Source: Caballeronia arvi (lineage in GTDB: Bacteria > Pseudomonadota > Gammaproteobacteria > Burkholderiales > Burkholderiaceae). Taken from it: a DNA stretch of 35,599 nucleotides. Of this stretch, positions 8,603 through 16,468 are shown piece by piece. The DNA lies in assembly GCF_001544695.2 (NCBI RefSeq), contig NZ_FCOM02000067.1, positions 1 to 35,599 of the forward strand, read 5' to 3'. A program made the translations under genes and the position numbers. The notes under the pieces were generated by a model. The model did not search any database. It worked only from the letters and a program-made list of their open reading frames with translations, and had not been told where the DNA came from. Positions within the stretch are counted from its first letter, which is position 1, and each line of letters starts with the position of its first letter.

Positions 8603-9802
8603 TCAGACCGTGCCCGCGTGGCGCAGCTCGGCAATCTGCTCGCTGGACAGCCCCGCGAGTTCGCGGAGGACCTCATCGGTATGTGCACCCAGGGCCGGCG
8701 CCGGCCTGATCTCCGGCGACGGTGTCCCGCTGAAGCGGGGCTGCACAGCCGGCATCTTCAGTTGGCCGATTTGCGGGTGTTCGACGGTGGCGATGCTGCC
8801 GCGGGCCTGGTAATGCGGGTCCGCGACGATGTCCTTGATCGAGTAGATCAATGAATAAGCGAGGCCTTTTTCTTCGAGAATCCGGCACACCTCCAGAACC
8901 GGCAGCGACTTGATCCATTCGGCGACGATGTCGTTGACTTCCTCGACGTTCTCGGTGCGTTTCGCGTGGCTGGAAAAGCGCTCGTCGCCGACAAGGACCG
9001 GAATGACTTCGCACAGGCGACCGAACATGCGATCGTTGGATACGGTCAGGACGATGTAGCGTCCATCGCACGTTTCGAAATGATCACCCGGGGCGGCCGC
9101 GAAGTGAAGGTTGCCCGTCCGCTCGCGCGGCAGTCCCAGCTTCTCGTACGCCGTAACCATCACGTCCGTGAAACGGAACACTGTTTCGTACAGCGAGAGA
9201 TCAATTTGCTGACCTGCGCCGCCACGCACATCACGGTGGTAAAGCGCCACCATGGTTCCGAAAGCGCCAAGGACCGCTGTTGAATAGTCGGCCATTGCCG
9301 TGCCGAGCTTCACTGGAGCGCGATCCGGATAGCCCGTGGCGTTTAGCGTGCCACCCATTGCGAGGGCAATGCGGTCATATCCTGCCCGGTTTGCGTACGG
9401 TCCGGTCTGGCCGTAACCAGAAACACTGAGCATCACAAGCCTAGGATTCACTTTCTTCAGGTGCTCCCAAGACAGGTTCCATTTATCCAGGATGCCAGGG
9501 CGGAAGTTCTCCACGAACACATCGGCGTGCTTCACCATCTCCCTTAGAATCCTCTGGCCTTCGGGGTGGTGCAGATCGAGCGTCATGGACTTCTTGTTTC
9601 GCCCTTCGACATTCCACCAAAGGCTTTCCCCTTCCACCATCGGCCCGATATGGCGCAACGAGTCTCCGCGGCCCGGCTGCTCGATCTTGATCACGTCCGC
9701 GCCCAAGTCTGCAAGCAGCGTCGCGGCAACGGGGCCTGCCACCATGGTGCCGATGTCGATCACCCGCACGCCGGACAACGGCCCTTTGTCTTTCGTTTCC
9801 AT
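8603..9802 (-). CDS. CaiB/BaiF-type (family III) CoA-transferase
   Basis: 399 residues from the ATG at 9802, chosen because GAAGGA lies 7 nt upstream; a TTG five codons earlier would overlap that site. The N-terminal PLSGVRVIDIGTMVAGPVA and LLADLGADVIKIEQPGRGD are diagnostic of the formyl-CoA transferase fold. Further motifs are NKKSMTLDLHHPEG, FVENFRPG, and the catalytic Asp in MADYSTAVLGAFG. The enzyme transfers CoA from a donor such as succinyl-CoA to a carboxylic acid. As the only CoA-activating enzyme in the cluster (no acyl-CoA ligase is seen) it probably makes the first CoA ester of the pathway or recycles CoA between intermediates. The substrate is not predictable. Confidence 0.93.
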   Translation of the reverse strand: METKDKGPLSGVRVIDIGTMVAGPVAATLLADLGADVIKIEQPGRGDSLRHIGPMVEGESLWWNVEGRNKKSMTLDLHHPEGQRILREMVKHADVFVENFRPGILDKWNLSWEHLKKVNPRLVMLSVSGYGQTGPYANRAGYDRIALAMGGTLNATGYPDRAPVKLGTAMADYSTAVLGAFGTMVALYHRDVRGGAGQQIDLSLYETVFRFTDVMVTAYEKLGLPRERTGNLHFAAAPGDHFETCDGRYIVLTVSNDRMFGRLCEVIPVLVGDERFSSHAKRTENVEEVNDIVAEWIKSLPVLEVCRILEEKGLAYSLIYSIKDIVADPHYQARGSIATVEHPQIGQLKMPAVQPRFSGTPSPEIRPAPALGAHTDEVLRELAGLSSEQIAELRHAGTV

Positions 9803-10119
9803 AGATGCATCCTTCAAATTGTCGATATCAGCCGAACTGCCTTAGGTCAGGGCGATCGGCGAACACTGCGCTAATTCAGTCGCCTCGAGACAACGCGACC
9901 CACTTCGCCTGCTCCTGACTCTAAAAGCGGACCGCGTCAGCGGGGGATCCAGGAAGCGGCTCAAGCCCTTTATTGCGCAAGTCGCAGGCGTGCTTCGGGT
10001 CCCGCGGGGTATTCGTTGACTGCCAGCACGACCAGGCTGATCAGGCCGCGCGCCGAGTGGGGTTCCAGTGAATGCTCACGGTTGTCTCTTTTGATGTTGA
10101 TGTCGCGCGGCGGGCAGGA
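9803..10119. other. 317-bp gap between CoA-transferase and crotonase genes
   Basis: No gene recognised. On the minus strand a stop-free stretch at about 9970-10080 encodes ARGLISLVVLAVNEYPAGPE and ends LRLAQ. This is protein-like, but I can assign it to no family and it has no start. It may be the tail of a lost gene. The gap may also hold a promoter for the CoA-transferase; no confident -35/-10 pair was seen. Confidence 0.4.
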
Positions 10120-10911
10120 CTAGTTGCCCTTGAACTGCGGGGCGCGCTTTTCCTTGAACGCCGCAAGCCCTTCGACCCGGTCGGCAGAAAAGTGGTGCAA
10201 GTTGCTCAAGGCTCGTTCATAGCGCAGTCCGATGGACAGCGGCTGATCCAGCGAATCATTAAGCGCCTGCTTCATGCGACCGAGGACCAGTGGGCTCTTG
10301 GTCGCGAGCTTCTTGGCAAGCGCCTCCACTGCGCTAATGAAGCCGTCATCAGCGACCACCTGGTTGACGAGGCCAAGCGCCTTCCATTCGCTAGCCGGAT
10401 GCATGTTGCCCGTGAACATGAGGAGTTTGGCGTTATTCAATCCCACCTTCCTCGGCAGGCGGACCGTGGCGCCCGCGCCCGGGAACAGCGCGTAGTTCGA
10501 GTGGGCATCGCCAAGACGTGCAGACTCGGTGGCGATGACGAGGTCACAGGCAAGCACCAGTTCCAGTCCGCCGGCGACGGCAATCCCATTGATCGCGGCG
10601 ATAACCGGCATGGAGCAAGCTTCGATCAACTCCGTCAGCGCCCCAATGGCTTTGACAAACTCAGCGCCGCTTTCCGGCCGGCTCCTAGCAGGATCCTTTA
10701 AATCGGCACCCGCGCAGAAGGCGCGGCCCTCGCCTGTCAGAACGATGACGCGGACTTCCGAGTTGCACTGCGCGTCGGTGATCGCCGTTGTCAAACCGTT
10801 GACAAGCGAGAGCGTCAGCGAATTCAAGGCCTGCGGTCGATTTAGCTTCAGCCATAAAACGCCGTCGCTCTGCTGTCGCTGAAGTTCTTCAGTGTCCTTG
10901 ACTGTTTCCAT
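10120..10911 (-). CDS. Enoyl-CoA hydratase/isomerase (crotonase) family protein
   Basis: 263 residues from the ATG at 10911 with AGGAG 6 nt upstream. Crotonase landmarks are the oxyanion-hole segments GRAFCAGADLKD and INGIAVAGGLELVLACDLV, PGAGATVRLPRKVG, and the C-terminal EGLAAFKEKRAPQF. Of the two catalytic glutamates of classical hydratases, the first is present (GGLEL). The second, normally in QPE, is His in GDAHSNY. This suggests a hydratase with altered acid-base chemistry, or another crotonase reaction such as isomerisation or C-C cleavage. It lies 48 bp after the acyl-CoA dehydrogenase gene in the same cluster. Confidence 0.9.
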   Translation of the reverse strand: METVKDTEELQRQQSDGVLWLKLNRPQALNSLTLSLVNGLTTAITDAQCNSEVRVIVLTGEGRAFCAGADLKDPARSRPESGAEFVKAIGALTELIEACSMPVIAAINGIAVAGGLELVLACDLVIATESARLGDAHSNYALFPGAGATVRLPRKVGLNNAKLLMFTGNMHPASEWKALGLVNQVVADDGFISAVEALAKKLATKSPLVLGRMKQALNDSLDQPLSIGLRYERALSNLHHFSADRVEGLAAFKEKRAPQFKGN

Positions 10912-10959
10912 TTGTGACTCCTATTGGCTTGCGCCGCATGTGTTGAATGAGATGGCTTA

Positions 10960-12099
10960 CTACCGCAGACCAAGCGACTTCGCGACGATGCCGCGCAGCA
11001 CTTCTTTAGTCCCGCCGCGGATCGTGCAGGAGGGTGCGTGCAGGATGACGTTGGCTAGCGCCGCGCTGTACGCGTCGGAGGCGCCCGGCTCCGGCTCGGT
11101 CTGCAGGACAAGCCGGAGAGTCTCGGGAATTTCCTGTTCGAAGCAGGTGCCGAGGTCCTTGACCAGCGCCGCATGCAACGAGGCGTCCTGTTCGTCGGTA
11201 ATCATCGCGGCGATCGAGCGCGACATCCTCCTTAGCGTCGACAAGTGAGCGACCAGGCGCCCGACCGTCCGGGCGCCCTCAGCCGACGGCTGCGTCTTGA
11301 GTACGGCGACAAACTCCTCGACCGCGCCCATGTGAGACATGAACCGGTCCGGCCCGCTTCGCTCGAACGTGAGCTCGCTCGTGACCTGTTGCCAACCTTG
11401 GCCTTCCACGCCAATGAGGGCATCGTCAGCGAGAAAGACGTCCTGGAAATGGACTTCGTTGAAGTCGTGGTCTCCGGCGATGTTGACGATGGGCCGGCAT
11501 GTGATGCCGGGCGTCTTCATGTCGACCAGAAATTGGCTCAAGCCGGCCTGCCGCACTTCACTCGCAGGCGCCGTGCGGCACAGCAGGATCATGTAGTGTG
11601 TGCGGTGCGCGCTCGAGGTCCAGATCTTGGCACCATTCACCCGCCAGCCGCCGTCCACCTTCGTGGCGCGCGTGCGCACCGATGCGAGATCCGAGCCCGA
11701 GTCAGGCTCGCTCAAGCCGATGCAGAAATAGCACGTTCCGGCGGCGATCCGGGGAAGGATCTCTTCGCGCTGCCGTTCTGTGCCGAAGCGCAGCAACAGC
11801 GGCCCGCTCTGGCGCTCGGCTACCGCATGCGCAAAGATCGGTGCACGAACGGCGAGCAGTTCCTCCAGAACGACCAGACGTTCCATCAGTCCGTACCCAC
11901 CGCCGCGATAACGCGTGGGAAAGCCCATGCCGATCCAGCCGCGCTTGCCAAGGGCCTCGCTAAACTCGGGATCAAAACCGCTGAAAGAAGCGGCGTTGTG
12001 CCGATTGCCGTGCCAGCCGTCGACGAACTCGCGCACTTCAGCTCGAAGCCCCTCAGCGATCTCTGACTGACGGGGGCGGGGAAAGGAAAGGTTGTTCAT
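10960..12099 (-). CDS. Acyl-CoA dehydrogenase, catalytic-type subunit
   Basis: 379 residues, with the normal acyl-CoA dehydrogenase layout. FAD/substrate motifs are CFIGLSEPDSGSDLAS-like (CYFCIGLSEPDSGSDLASVR) and GAKIWTSSAHR. The C-terminal RGGTKEVLRGIVAKSLGL is the usual GGTxE end segment. The Glu position used by MCAD is Gly, so the base is probably the Glu in LTFERSGPDRF, as in the isovaleryl-CoA dehydrogenase group; this is inference from motif position. Its ATG overlaps the stop of the next upstream dehydrogenase gene by four bases (ATGA), which implies translational coupling. Two linked, dissimilar dehydrogenases resemble the alpha2beta2 pairs of steroid side-chain degradation. Electrons would go to EtfAB. 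Confidence 0.93.
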   Translation of the reverse strand: MNNLSFPRPRQSEIAEGLRAEVREFVDGWHGNRHNAASFSGFDPEFSEALGKRGWIGMGFPTRYRGGGYGLMERLVVLEELLAVRAPIFAHAVAERQSGPLLLRFGTERQREEILPRIAAGTCYFCIGLSEPDSGSDLASVRTRATKVDGGWRVNGAKIWTSSAHRTHYMILLCRTAPASEVRQAGLSQFLVDMKTPGITCRPIVNIAGDHDFNEVHFQDVFLADDALIGVEGQGWQQVTSELTFERSGPDRFMSHMGAVEEFVAVLKTQPSAEGARTVGRLVAHLSTLRRMSRSIAAMITDEQDASLHAALVKDLGTCFEQEIPETLRLVLQTEPEPGASDAYSAALANVILHAPSCTIRGGTKEVLRGIVAKSLGLR

Positions 12100-13181
12100 C
12101 GTGCTGCTCCTGCTTCTGCTGCGCCACTTGCGGTCGTCGCCGTCGGCACCACTGCGCGCCAGAGGGACTGTCCGGGGTCACCGGCCAGGATGCGTTCGCC
12201 AAGCTCGCGAGACCAGAAAGCCTCGTTGCCGCACTCGTCTCGCCAGGACCACAGCCGCTTCGTGAATCGGTGCAATTCGTGTTCCTCGGTGAAGCCGATG
12301 GCCCCGAACACCTGGTGCGCGATCGCGCAAGCCTGCCCCGCTGCTTCGCCGGTTCGGATCTTCGCGCTGGCGGCGGCAATGCTTTGCGTGAGGGGCTCGC
12401 CCACCCCATCCAGCCACTCGTCGATCGCTTCGCTGCCAGCCTCGGCAGCCGCACGCGCGGCTGCCGCCTGCGTCGCGAGAAAGGCAATGCTCTGCTGCAC
12501 CGCCTGGAACTTGCCGATCGGTCGGCCGAACTGCACGCGAAGGTTGGCGTACTCAACGGCAAGAGCGAGGCACCGTTCGATCGCTCCGGCCATGAGAGCA
12601 CTGCGCAGAATCGCCGCAAGCGAGAACAGCTCACGCGCGTCAAGAGGCGCGGAAACCACCGCCTGCGGCACAACGCCTTCGAGCACCAGCGTGTCGCGCG
12701 GCTCGCCGGCGAGATTGCGGCCTGACGTGATGGAGACGCCCGCCGCATCCCGGGCCAGGACGATCAGTTGAGCGGCTGTGCCGGAACCCACGATGAACGC
12801 GACGTGCGTGCATGCGTCGCCCCATGGGACGCGGGGGAGCGTGCCATCGACACGCCAGCCGTCGCGGGCGGAACCCAGCCGGATCTGCTCGGAGTGCGCC
12901 GACGGCGCAATGGTCGGCAAGGTTGCGCCCTCGACGCCTGCGTGGTCTAAAAGCCAGTGTCCGACCATCGCTTCCGCCAGCGGAGCGGCCGCGGCATGCT
13001 CACCGGCCAGGACCAGAAGCCCGCAGGCATCCGCCCAGCTCACGCCGGCGCCATCCTTGCTCTCAGGAAGCAAAGCCTTGTCGAATCCGGACTCTTGCAG
13101 GACTGCCCACAGGTCCTCGGGCTTGTCCTCGAATATCCGGAGGGCCGCTTCATGCAGCATGTCACGCGTCTCCTCACTCAT
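12096..13181 (-). CDS. Acyl-CoA dehydrogenase, divergent partner subunit
   Basis: 361 residues from the inner ATG at 13181 (MSEETRDMLHEAALRIFEDK). A second ATG 27 bp upstream at 13208 has an identical ribosome-binding site and would add nine residues. The inner start matches the decayed paralogue, which begins MSDEMGDILNQATQRIF. The protein has the acyl-CoA dehydrogenase fold with FGRPIGKFQAVQQSIAFLAT and HQVFGAIGFTEEHELHRFTK in the C-terminal helical domain. It lacks the SEPDSGSD-type FAD motif of its neighbour. Such divergent subunits usually form heterotetramers with the catalytic partner encoded next to them. Its stop overlaps the start of that gene, supporting equal production of both. 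Confidence 0.9.
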   Translation of the reverse strand: MSEETRDMLHEAALRIFEDKPEDLWAVLQESGFDKALLPESKDGAGVSWADACGLLVLAGEHAAAAPLAEAMVGHWLLDHAGVEGATLPTIAPSAHSEQIRLGSARDGWRVDGTLPRVPWGDACTHVAFIVGSGTAAQLIVLARDAAGVSITSGRNLAGEPRDTLVLEGVVPQAVVSAPLDARELFSLAAILRSALMAGAIERCLALAVEYANLRVQFGRPIGKFQAVQQSIAFLATQAAAARAAAEAGSEAIDEWLDGVGEPLTQSIAAASAKIRTGEAAGQACAIAHQVFGAIGFTEEHELHRFTKRLWSWRDECGNEAFWSRELGERILAGDPGQSLWRAVVPTATTASGAAEAGAAR

Positions 13182-13220
13182 CGCTTGCTCCTGCCTCTCT
13201 TCACTCATCGCTTGCTCCTG
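13167..13220 (-). repeat. 27-bp tandem duplication of ribosome-binding site plus start codon
   Basis: Two head-to-tail units on the minus strand, 13220-13194 and 13193-13167, match at 24 of 27 positions. Each begins CAGGAGCAAGCGATGAGTGA and so contains a complete Shine-Dalgarno sequence, a spacer and an ATG in the same frame. The result is two equivalent starts for the dehydrogenase gene. Confidence 0.9.
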
Positions 13221-13238
13221 GTGGTTGTCTTCGCCCCG

Positions 13239-14153
13239 TCAGACGGGATCCCAACTGAAGATGTCGCGCGACTTGTCCAGCGGGAAGAACGAGGGCTTCA
13301 TCATGGGCAGCGCCACTTCAAGGCACGTATCGACGGTCCAGCCCTCGCTGCGGTGCGCGGTACGGATCGGCCGCGGTTGAGAGAACAAGTAGATCTCGTT
13401 GCTGCGAACGCCGAAGATCTGACCGGTCACGCCAAGGGCTTCGTCGGTGAGCAACGCGCAGGTGAACGGCGCAATCTTGGCAACCTCCATGCGCTGGTTG
13501 ACCAACGTGCGGGCCAGCCCTTCCGGAGTGTCGGTCGGGATCGAGCTCACCATGCGGGTGAATGCAAATGGCGCAATACAGTTCGACCGCACCTTGAAGC
13601 GCTCCATGTCGAGCGCAATCGATTTCGACAGGCCGACGATGCCCATCTTTGCAGCAGCGTAGTTGGCCTGCGCGCCATTACCGATCAGCCCTGAGGTCGA
13701 AGTCATGTGCACGATAGCGCCGGACTCCTGGTTCCTGAAGTGCGGCGCGACGGCACGGGCCATGTTGAAGCAGCCCTTCAGGTGCACCTTCACTACCGCG
13801 TCGAAGTCCTCTTCCGACATCTTGTGGAAATAGCCATCGCGCAGGTTGCCCGCGTTGTTCACCAACCCATCGACGCGCCCGTACGTGTCGAGCGCATGCT
13901 GGATGATTCGCTGGGCGGAGCTCCACTCGGCCACGCTGTCGGTGTTTGCGCTGGCCTCTCCGCCGGCTTGGCGAATCTGGTCGACGGTCTGCTGGGCAGG
14001 TCCCTCACTGCCCCCCGCGCCGTCCATGCTCACGCCCAGGTCATTCACGATCACGCGCGCGCCCTGGCGCGCTGCCTCGAGTGCGATCTCCTTGCCCACG
14101 CCGGCGCCTGCGCCGGTCACCACGATCACTTTGCCTTGCAGTCGTTGCGTCAT
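13239..14153 (-). CDS. SDR-family 3-hydroxyacyl-CoA dehydrogenase-like protein
   Basis: 304 residues from the ATG at 14153; the upstream in-frame ATG at 14168 is rejected because the Shine-Dalgarno AAGGAG lies between the two. This is a classical short-chain dehydrogenase. It shows the NAD-binding TGAGAGVG (residues about 13-20), VNDLG, NNAG, the catalytic Ser region MTSTSGL, and YAAAK. The N-terminal VIVNDLGVSMDGAGGSEGPA is characteristic of the hydroxyacyl-CoA dehydrogenase domain of peroxisomal multifunctional enzyme 2 (HSD17B4). The family oxidises 3-hydroxyacyl-CoA, including branched or sterol-derived side chains, to the 3-keto form. The upstream thiolase gene stops 11 bp before the start. 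Confidence 0.92.
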   Translation of the reverse strand: MTQRLQGKVIVVTGAGAGVGKEIALEAARQGARVIVNDLGVSMDGAGGSEGPAQQTVDQIRQAGGEASANTDSVAEWSSAQRIIQHALDTYGRVDGLVNNAGNLRDGYFHKMSEEDFDAVVKVHLKGCFNMARAVAPHFRNQESGAIVHMTSTSGLIGNGAQANYAAAKMGIVGLSKSIALDMERFKVRSNCIAPFAFTRMVSSIPTDTPEGLARTLVNQRMEVAKIAPFTCALLTDEALGVTGQIFGVRSNEIYLFSQPRPIRTAHRSEGWTVDTCLEVALPMMKPSFFPLDKSRDIFSWDPV

Positions 14154-14164
14154 CGCTGACTCCT

Positions 14165-15343
14165 TCATGCCGTGAGAATGGACACAACCGCTACCGCGGA
14201 CTCGTGACCGACTTGGCCGCCCGAGTTTTGCGCCAGAGCGACTTTGGCGGAATGGCGTTGCCGTTCCCCTGCTTCACCGCGCAACTGCTGAACCAACTCG
14301 GCGATCTGCGCCGCACCGGTGGCACCGATCGGATGACCTCGGCTGAGTAGACCGCCGCTCGGGTTGACGGAGATTCGCCCGCCGATGTCCGTGGCACCGC
14401 TTCGCAGCAACTCAACGCCCTGTCCTTCGGGACAGAACTGCACGACCTCGTAGTTGATGAGCTCACCGGGAGCCGATGCGTCGTGAACCTCAGCAACGTG
14501 GACCTCGTCCGGCCCGATCGAGGCTTCTTTGTAGGCGGCCTTCGCGGCGCTGACCGAAGCGCTCGGCTTGGTGGGATCCGCCATCCCGGACAAAAGGACG
14601 GAGCTTGCAACCCACACAGGCCTGCATCCCGTCAATTGCGCCGCGACGCGGCTCGAGACGAGAACGATCGCGGCCGCACCGTCGCCGATCGACGAGCACA
14701 TCGGAAGCGTGAGCGGGTCGCTGATCATGCGCGCGGCCAGGACCTCCTCGACCGTCGTCTCCTTGCGAAACTGTGCGTACGGGTTCATGGCGCCTGCACG
14801 ACGGCTTTTGACGGTGATCCGCGCGAAGTCCGCTGGCGTTGTTCCGGTCGCTTTCATGTAGCGCCGCGTGCGTTCCGCGTAGATGTCCATGAAGATGGAT
14901 CCGCTGCCGGAACCGATGTGCGACGGCATGACATCTTCCTTGTCCACCGCTCCTCCGAACGCCCCGAACGACACCGCTTTGTCGGGGTGGCTCAGCTTCT
15001 CCGCACCGACAGCCATTGCCACGTCCGACTGGCCGCTGGCAACTGAATGCCAAGCAAGATGGAAAGCCGTGCTGCCGGTCGCGCAGGCATTCTCGACGCT
15101 GACCATCGGCTTTCCCAACAGGCCGGTATATCTCAGTGCGGCTTGCGCGCGCACCATCTCCTGGCCCGTGATGAGTCCGGCTGCTGCGTTGCCGAAAAAG
15201 ACGCGGTCCACGCGCTCGGCACCGATGCCGGCATCAGCCAGCGCGTTGCGTACGGCCTCTTCCGCGGACGTCCTGACCGAGCGGTCCATAAATTTTCCGA
15301 AGGAGGTCATTCCAATGCCGACGACTGCGACGCGAGTGTTCAT
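14165..15343 (-). CDS. SCP2-type thiolase / lipid-transfer protein (Ltp-like)
   Basis: 392 residues, starting MNTRVAVVGIGMTSFGKF. It has a thiolase fold with the nucleophile Cys in VENACATGSTAFH, the NEAF-equivalent HDASAPGELI, and GHPIGATGAAQI. The CxGGGxG cysteine of true thiolases is absent; the end reads AQNSGGQVG instead. This is the pattern of SCP2/Ltp proteins, which act as thiolases or, with a DUF35 partner, as retro-aldol lyases on branched acyl-CoAs. No DUF35 gene was found in the window. The gene is second in the cluster, 74 bp after the citryl-CoA lyase-like gene, and is closely coupled to the SDR gene. Confidence 0.9.
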   Translation of the reverse strand: MNTRVAVVGIGMTSFGKFMDRSVRTSAEEAVRNALADAGIGAERVDRVFFGNAAAGLITGQEMVRAQAALRYTGLLGKPMVSVENACATGSTAFHLAWHSVASGQSDVAMAVGAEKLSHPDKAVSFGAFGGAVDKEDVMPSHIGSGSGSIFMDIYAERTRRYMKATGTTPADFARITVKSRRAGAMNPYAQFRKETTVEEVLAARMISDPLTLPMCSSIGDGAAAIVLVSSRVAAQLTGCRPVWVASSVLLSGMADPTKPSASVSAAKAAYKEASIGPDEVHVAEVHDASAPGELINYEVVQFCPEGQGVELLRSGATDIGGRISVNPSGGLLSRGHPIGATGAAQIAELVQQLRGEAGERQRHSAKVALAQNSGGQVGHESAVAVVSILTA

Positions 15344-15417
15344 GGTTTATCCAATCAAGTTATGAGAAAGTCAAAAAGGGACGCCGGCAGATGCAGCGGT
15401 GTCAAAAGTTGGTGCAA

Positions 15418-16218
15418 TCAGATCGCGCTGGGGCTGTCGTTTTTGCGTCGGGCGGGGCCGTCGTATTCAACCTGGTCAAGCGTGATCTGGCGCCAGCCGG
15501 GCTCGCGCACGGACTCCTCGAATGCGTGGGCGAACAGGCCCGCGGTGCGCGGAACGACGATGAAGGCGCGAGCCAGCCGCCAGTCGAATCCCATGTCCGA
15601 GATGATTGCTCCAACCGCCGCATCGATGTTCGCCAGCAGTGGTCGGTTTTTCTTCTTGATCAGCGCCTTTTCCAGCTCGCGAGTCATCCGGATGTGGTCG
15701 CCTGCCAGCCCGTACTCCTCGGCGAGCGCGAACAGCCTCTTTCCGCGAGGATCGCCCTCGGGATGCTGCGGATGCCCGAAGCCATCGAGCCGCTTGTGGT
15801 TGCCAACGTACTCAGTCGCCACATCCTCATAGCTGCGTCCGCTCGAGGCTGCCTCGGACACCAGCTCCTGGATGTAGCGTGCGAACTCTTCACCGGCACC
15901 CCCATGAACGTCGCCAAACATCATGGCGCCGGCAGCCACCGAGCATTGGATCGGTACGCCAGCGGCTTGCACGAATCGGGTGACTGTCGAAGACGGAGAA
16001 ATACCGTGGTCGGCCACCGAGATGAACATCGCATTGATGATCTTCGACTCGTTGCCCTTGGGAAGCTCTCCCTTGTAGAGCAGGTACACCATCGCTCCGA
16101 AGTCGATCTTGCCGACGAGATCCGTGAGGACGTCGTAGCCCCTGACCAAAGTACCTTCATGGGGAGAAGGGTCAGCGATGGCGGTTCGCCAGTATTTGCG
16201 GTCTGCAGTTGTGGTCAT
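15418..16218 (-). CDS. Citryl-CoA lyase-like protein (citrate synthase superfamily)
   Basis: 266 residues from the ATG at 16218 (GGAG about 6 nt upstream); the open frame continues upstream without a ribosome-binding site. It is shorter than citrate synthase but keeps its motifs: the His segment FGDVHGGAGEEF, the second site GFGHPQHPEGDPRGKRLFAL, and a C-terminal core ISDMGFDWRLARAFIVVPRT. It resembles the lyase module of ATP-citrate lyase and stand-alone citryl-CoA lyases, which cleave a 3-hydroxy-3-carboxy acyl-CoA into acetyl-CoA and a keto acid. It is the first gene of the cluster. Acting on a citryl-CoA analogue made by the pathway is inference. Confidence 0.85.
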   Translation of the reverse strand: MTTTADRKYWRTAIADPSPHEGTLVRGYDVLTDLVGKIDFGAMVYLLYKGELPKGNESKIINAMFISVADHGISPSSTVTRFVQAAGVPIQCSVAAGAMMFGDVHGGAGEEFARYIQELVSEAASSGRSYEDVATEYVGNHKRLDGFGHPQHPEGDPRGKRLFALAEEYGLAGDHIRMTRELEKALIKKKNRPLLANIDAAVGAIISDMGFDWRLARAFIVVPRTAGLFAHAFEESVREPGWRQITLDQVEYDGPARRKNDSPSAI

Positions 16219-16430
16219 GTGTGCTCCATTCTGGTAGGGCGGTGAAGGCTCGAGGCGATCTCGAACTGTCAGGGCGAATCGAAAATTCCTAGGGCGCAAA
16301 GGATCAAACGCACCGTCGGCGTGTTGAAGCAAGTTGTGCCCATATCAAGGGTTGGTAGTGTCCGAACTCGTGATCTTCAGCGGGTTCGAGCGACCAACCG
16401 TGCATGCATAGTCCAGGCTCTGTAAAGATA

Positions 16431-16468
16431 ATAAGTTTTGCTGAATTAAACTACGTATCAAAACTTAT
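16431..16468. repeat. Inverted repeat overlapping the porin stop codon
   Basis: Perfect 10-bp arms ATAAGTTTTG (16431-16440) and CAAAACTTAT (16459-16468) with an 18-nt loop. The porin TGA stop (16458-16460) lies at the edge of one arm. The stem is AT-rich and no clear T-run follows, so this is at best a weak terminator or an RNA-stability element at the porin mRNA end. Confidence 0.6.

Noticed and set aside
15391..16245. 284-codon plus-strand open frame
   Set aside because: Antisense to the citryl-CoA lyase-like gene, which has clear motifs.
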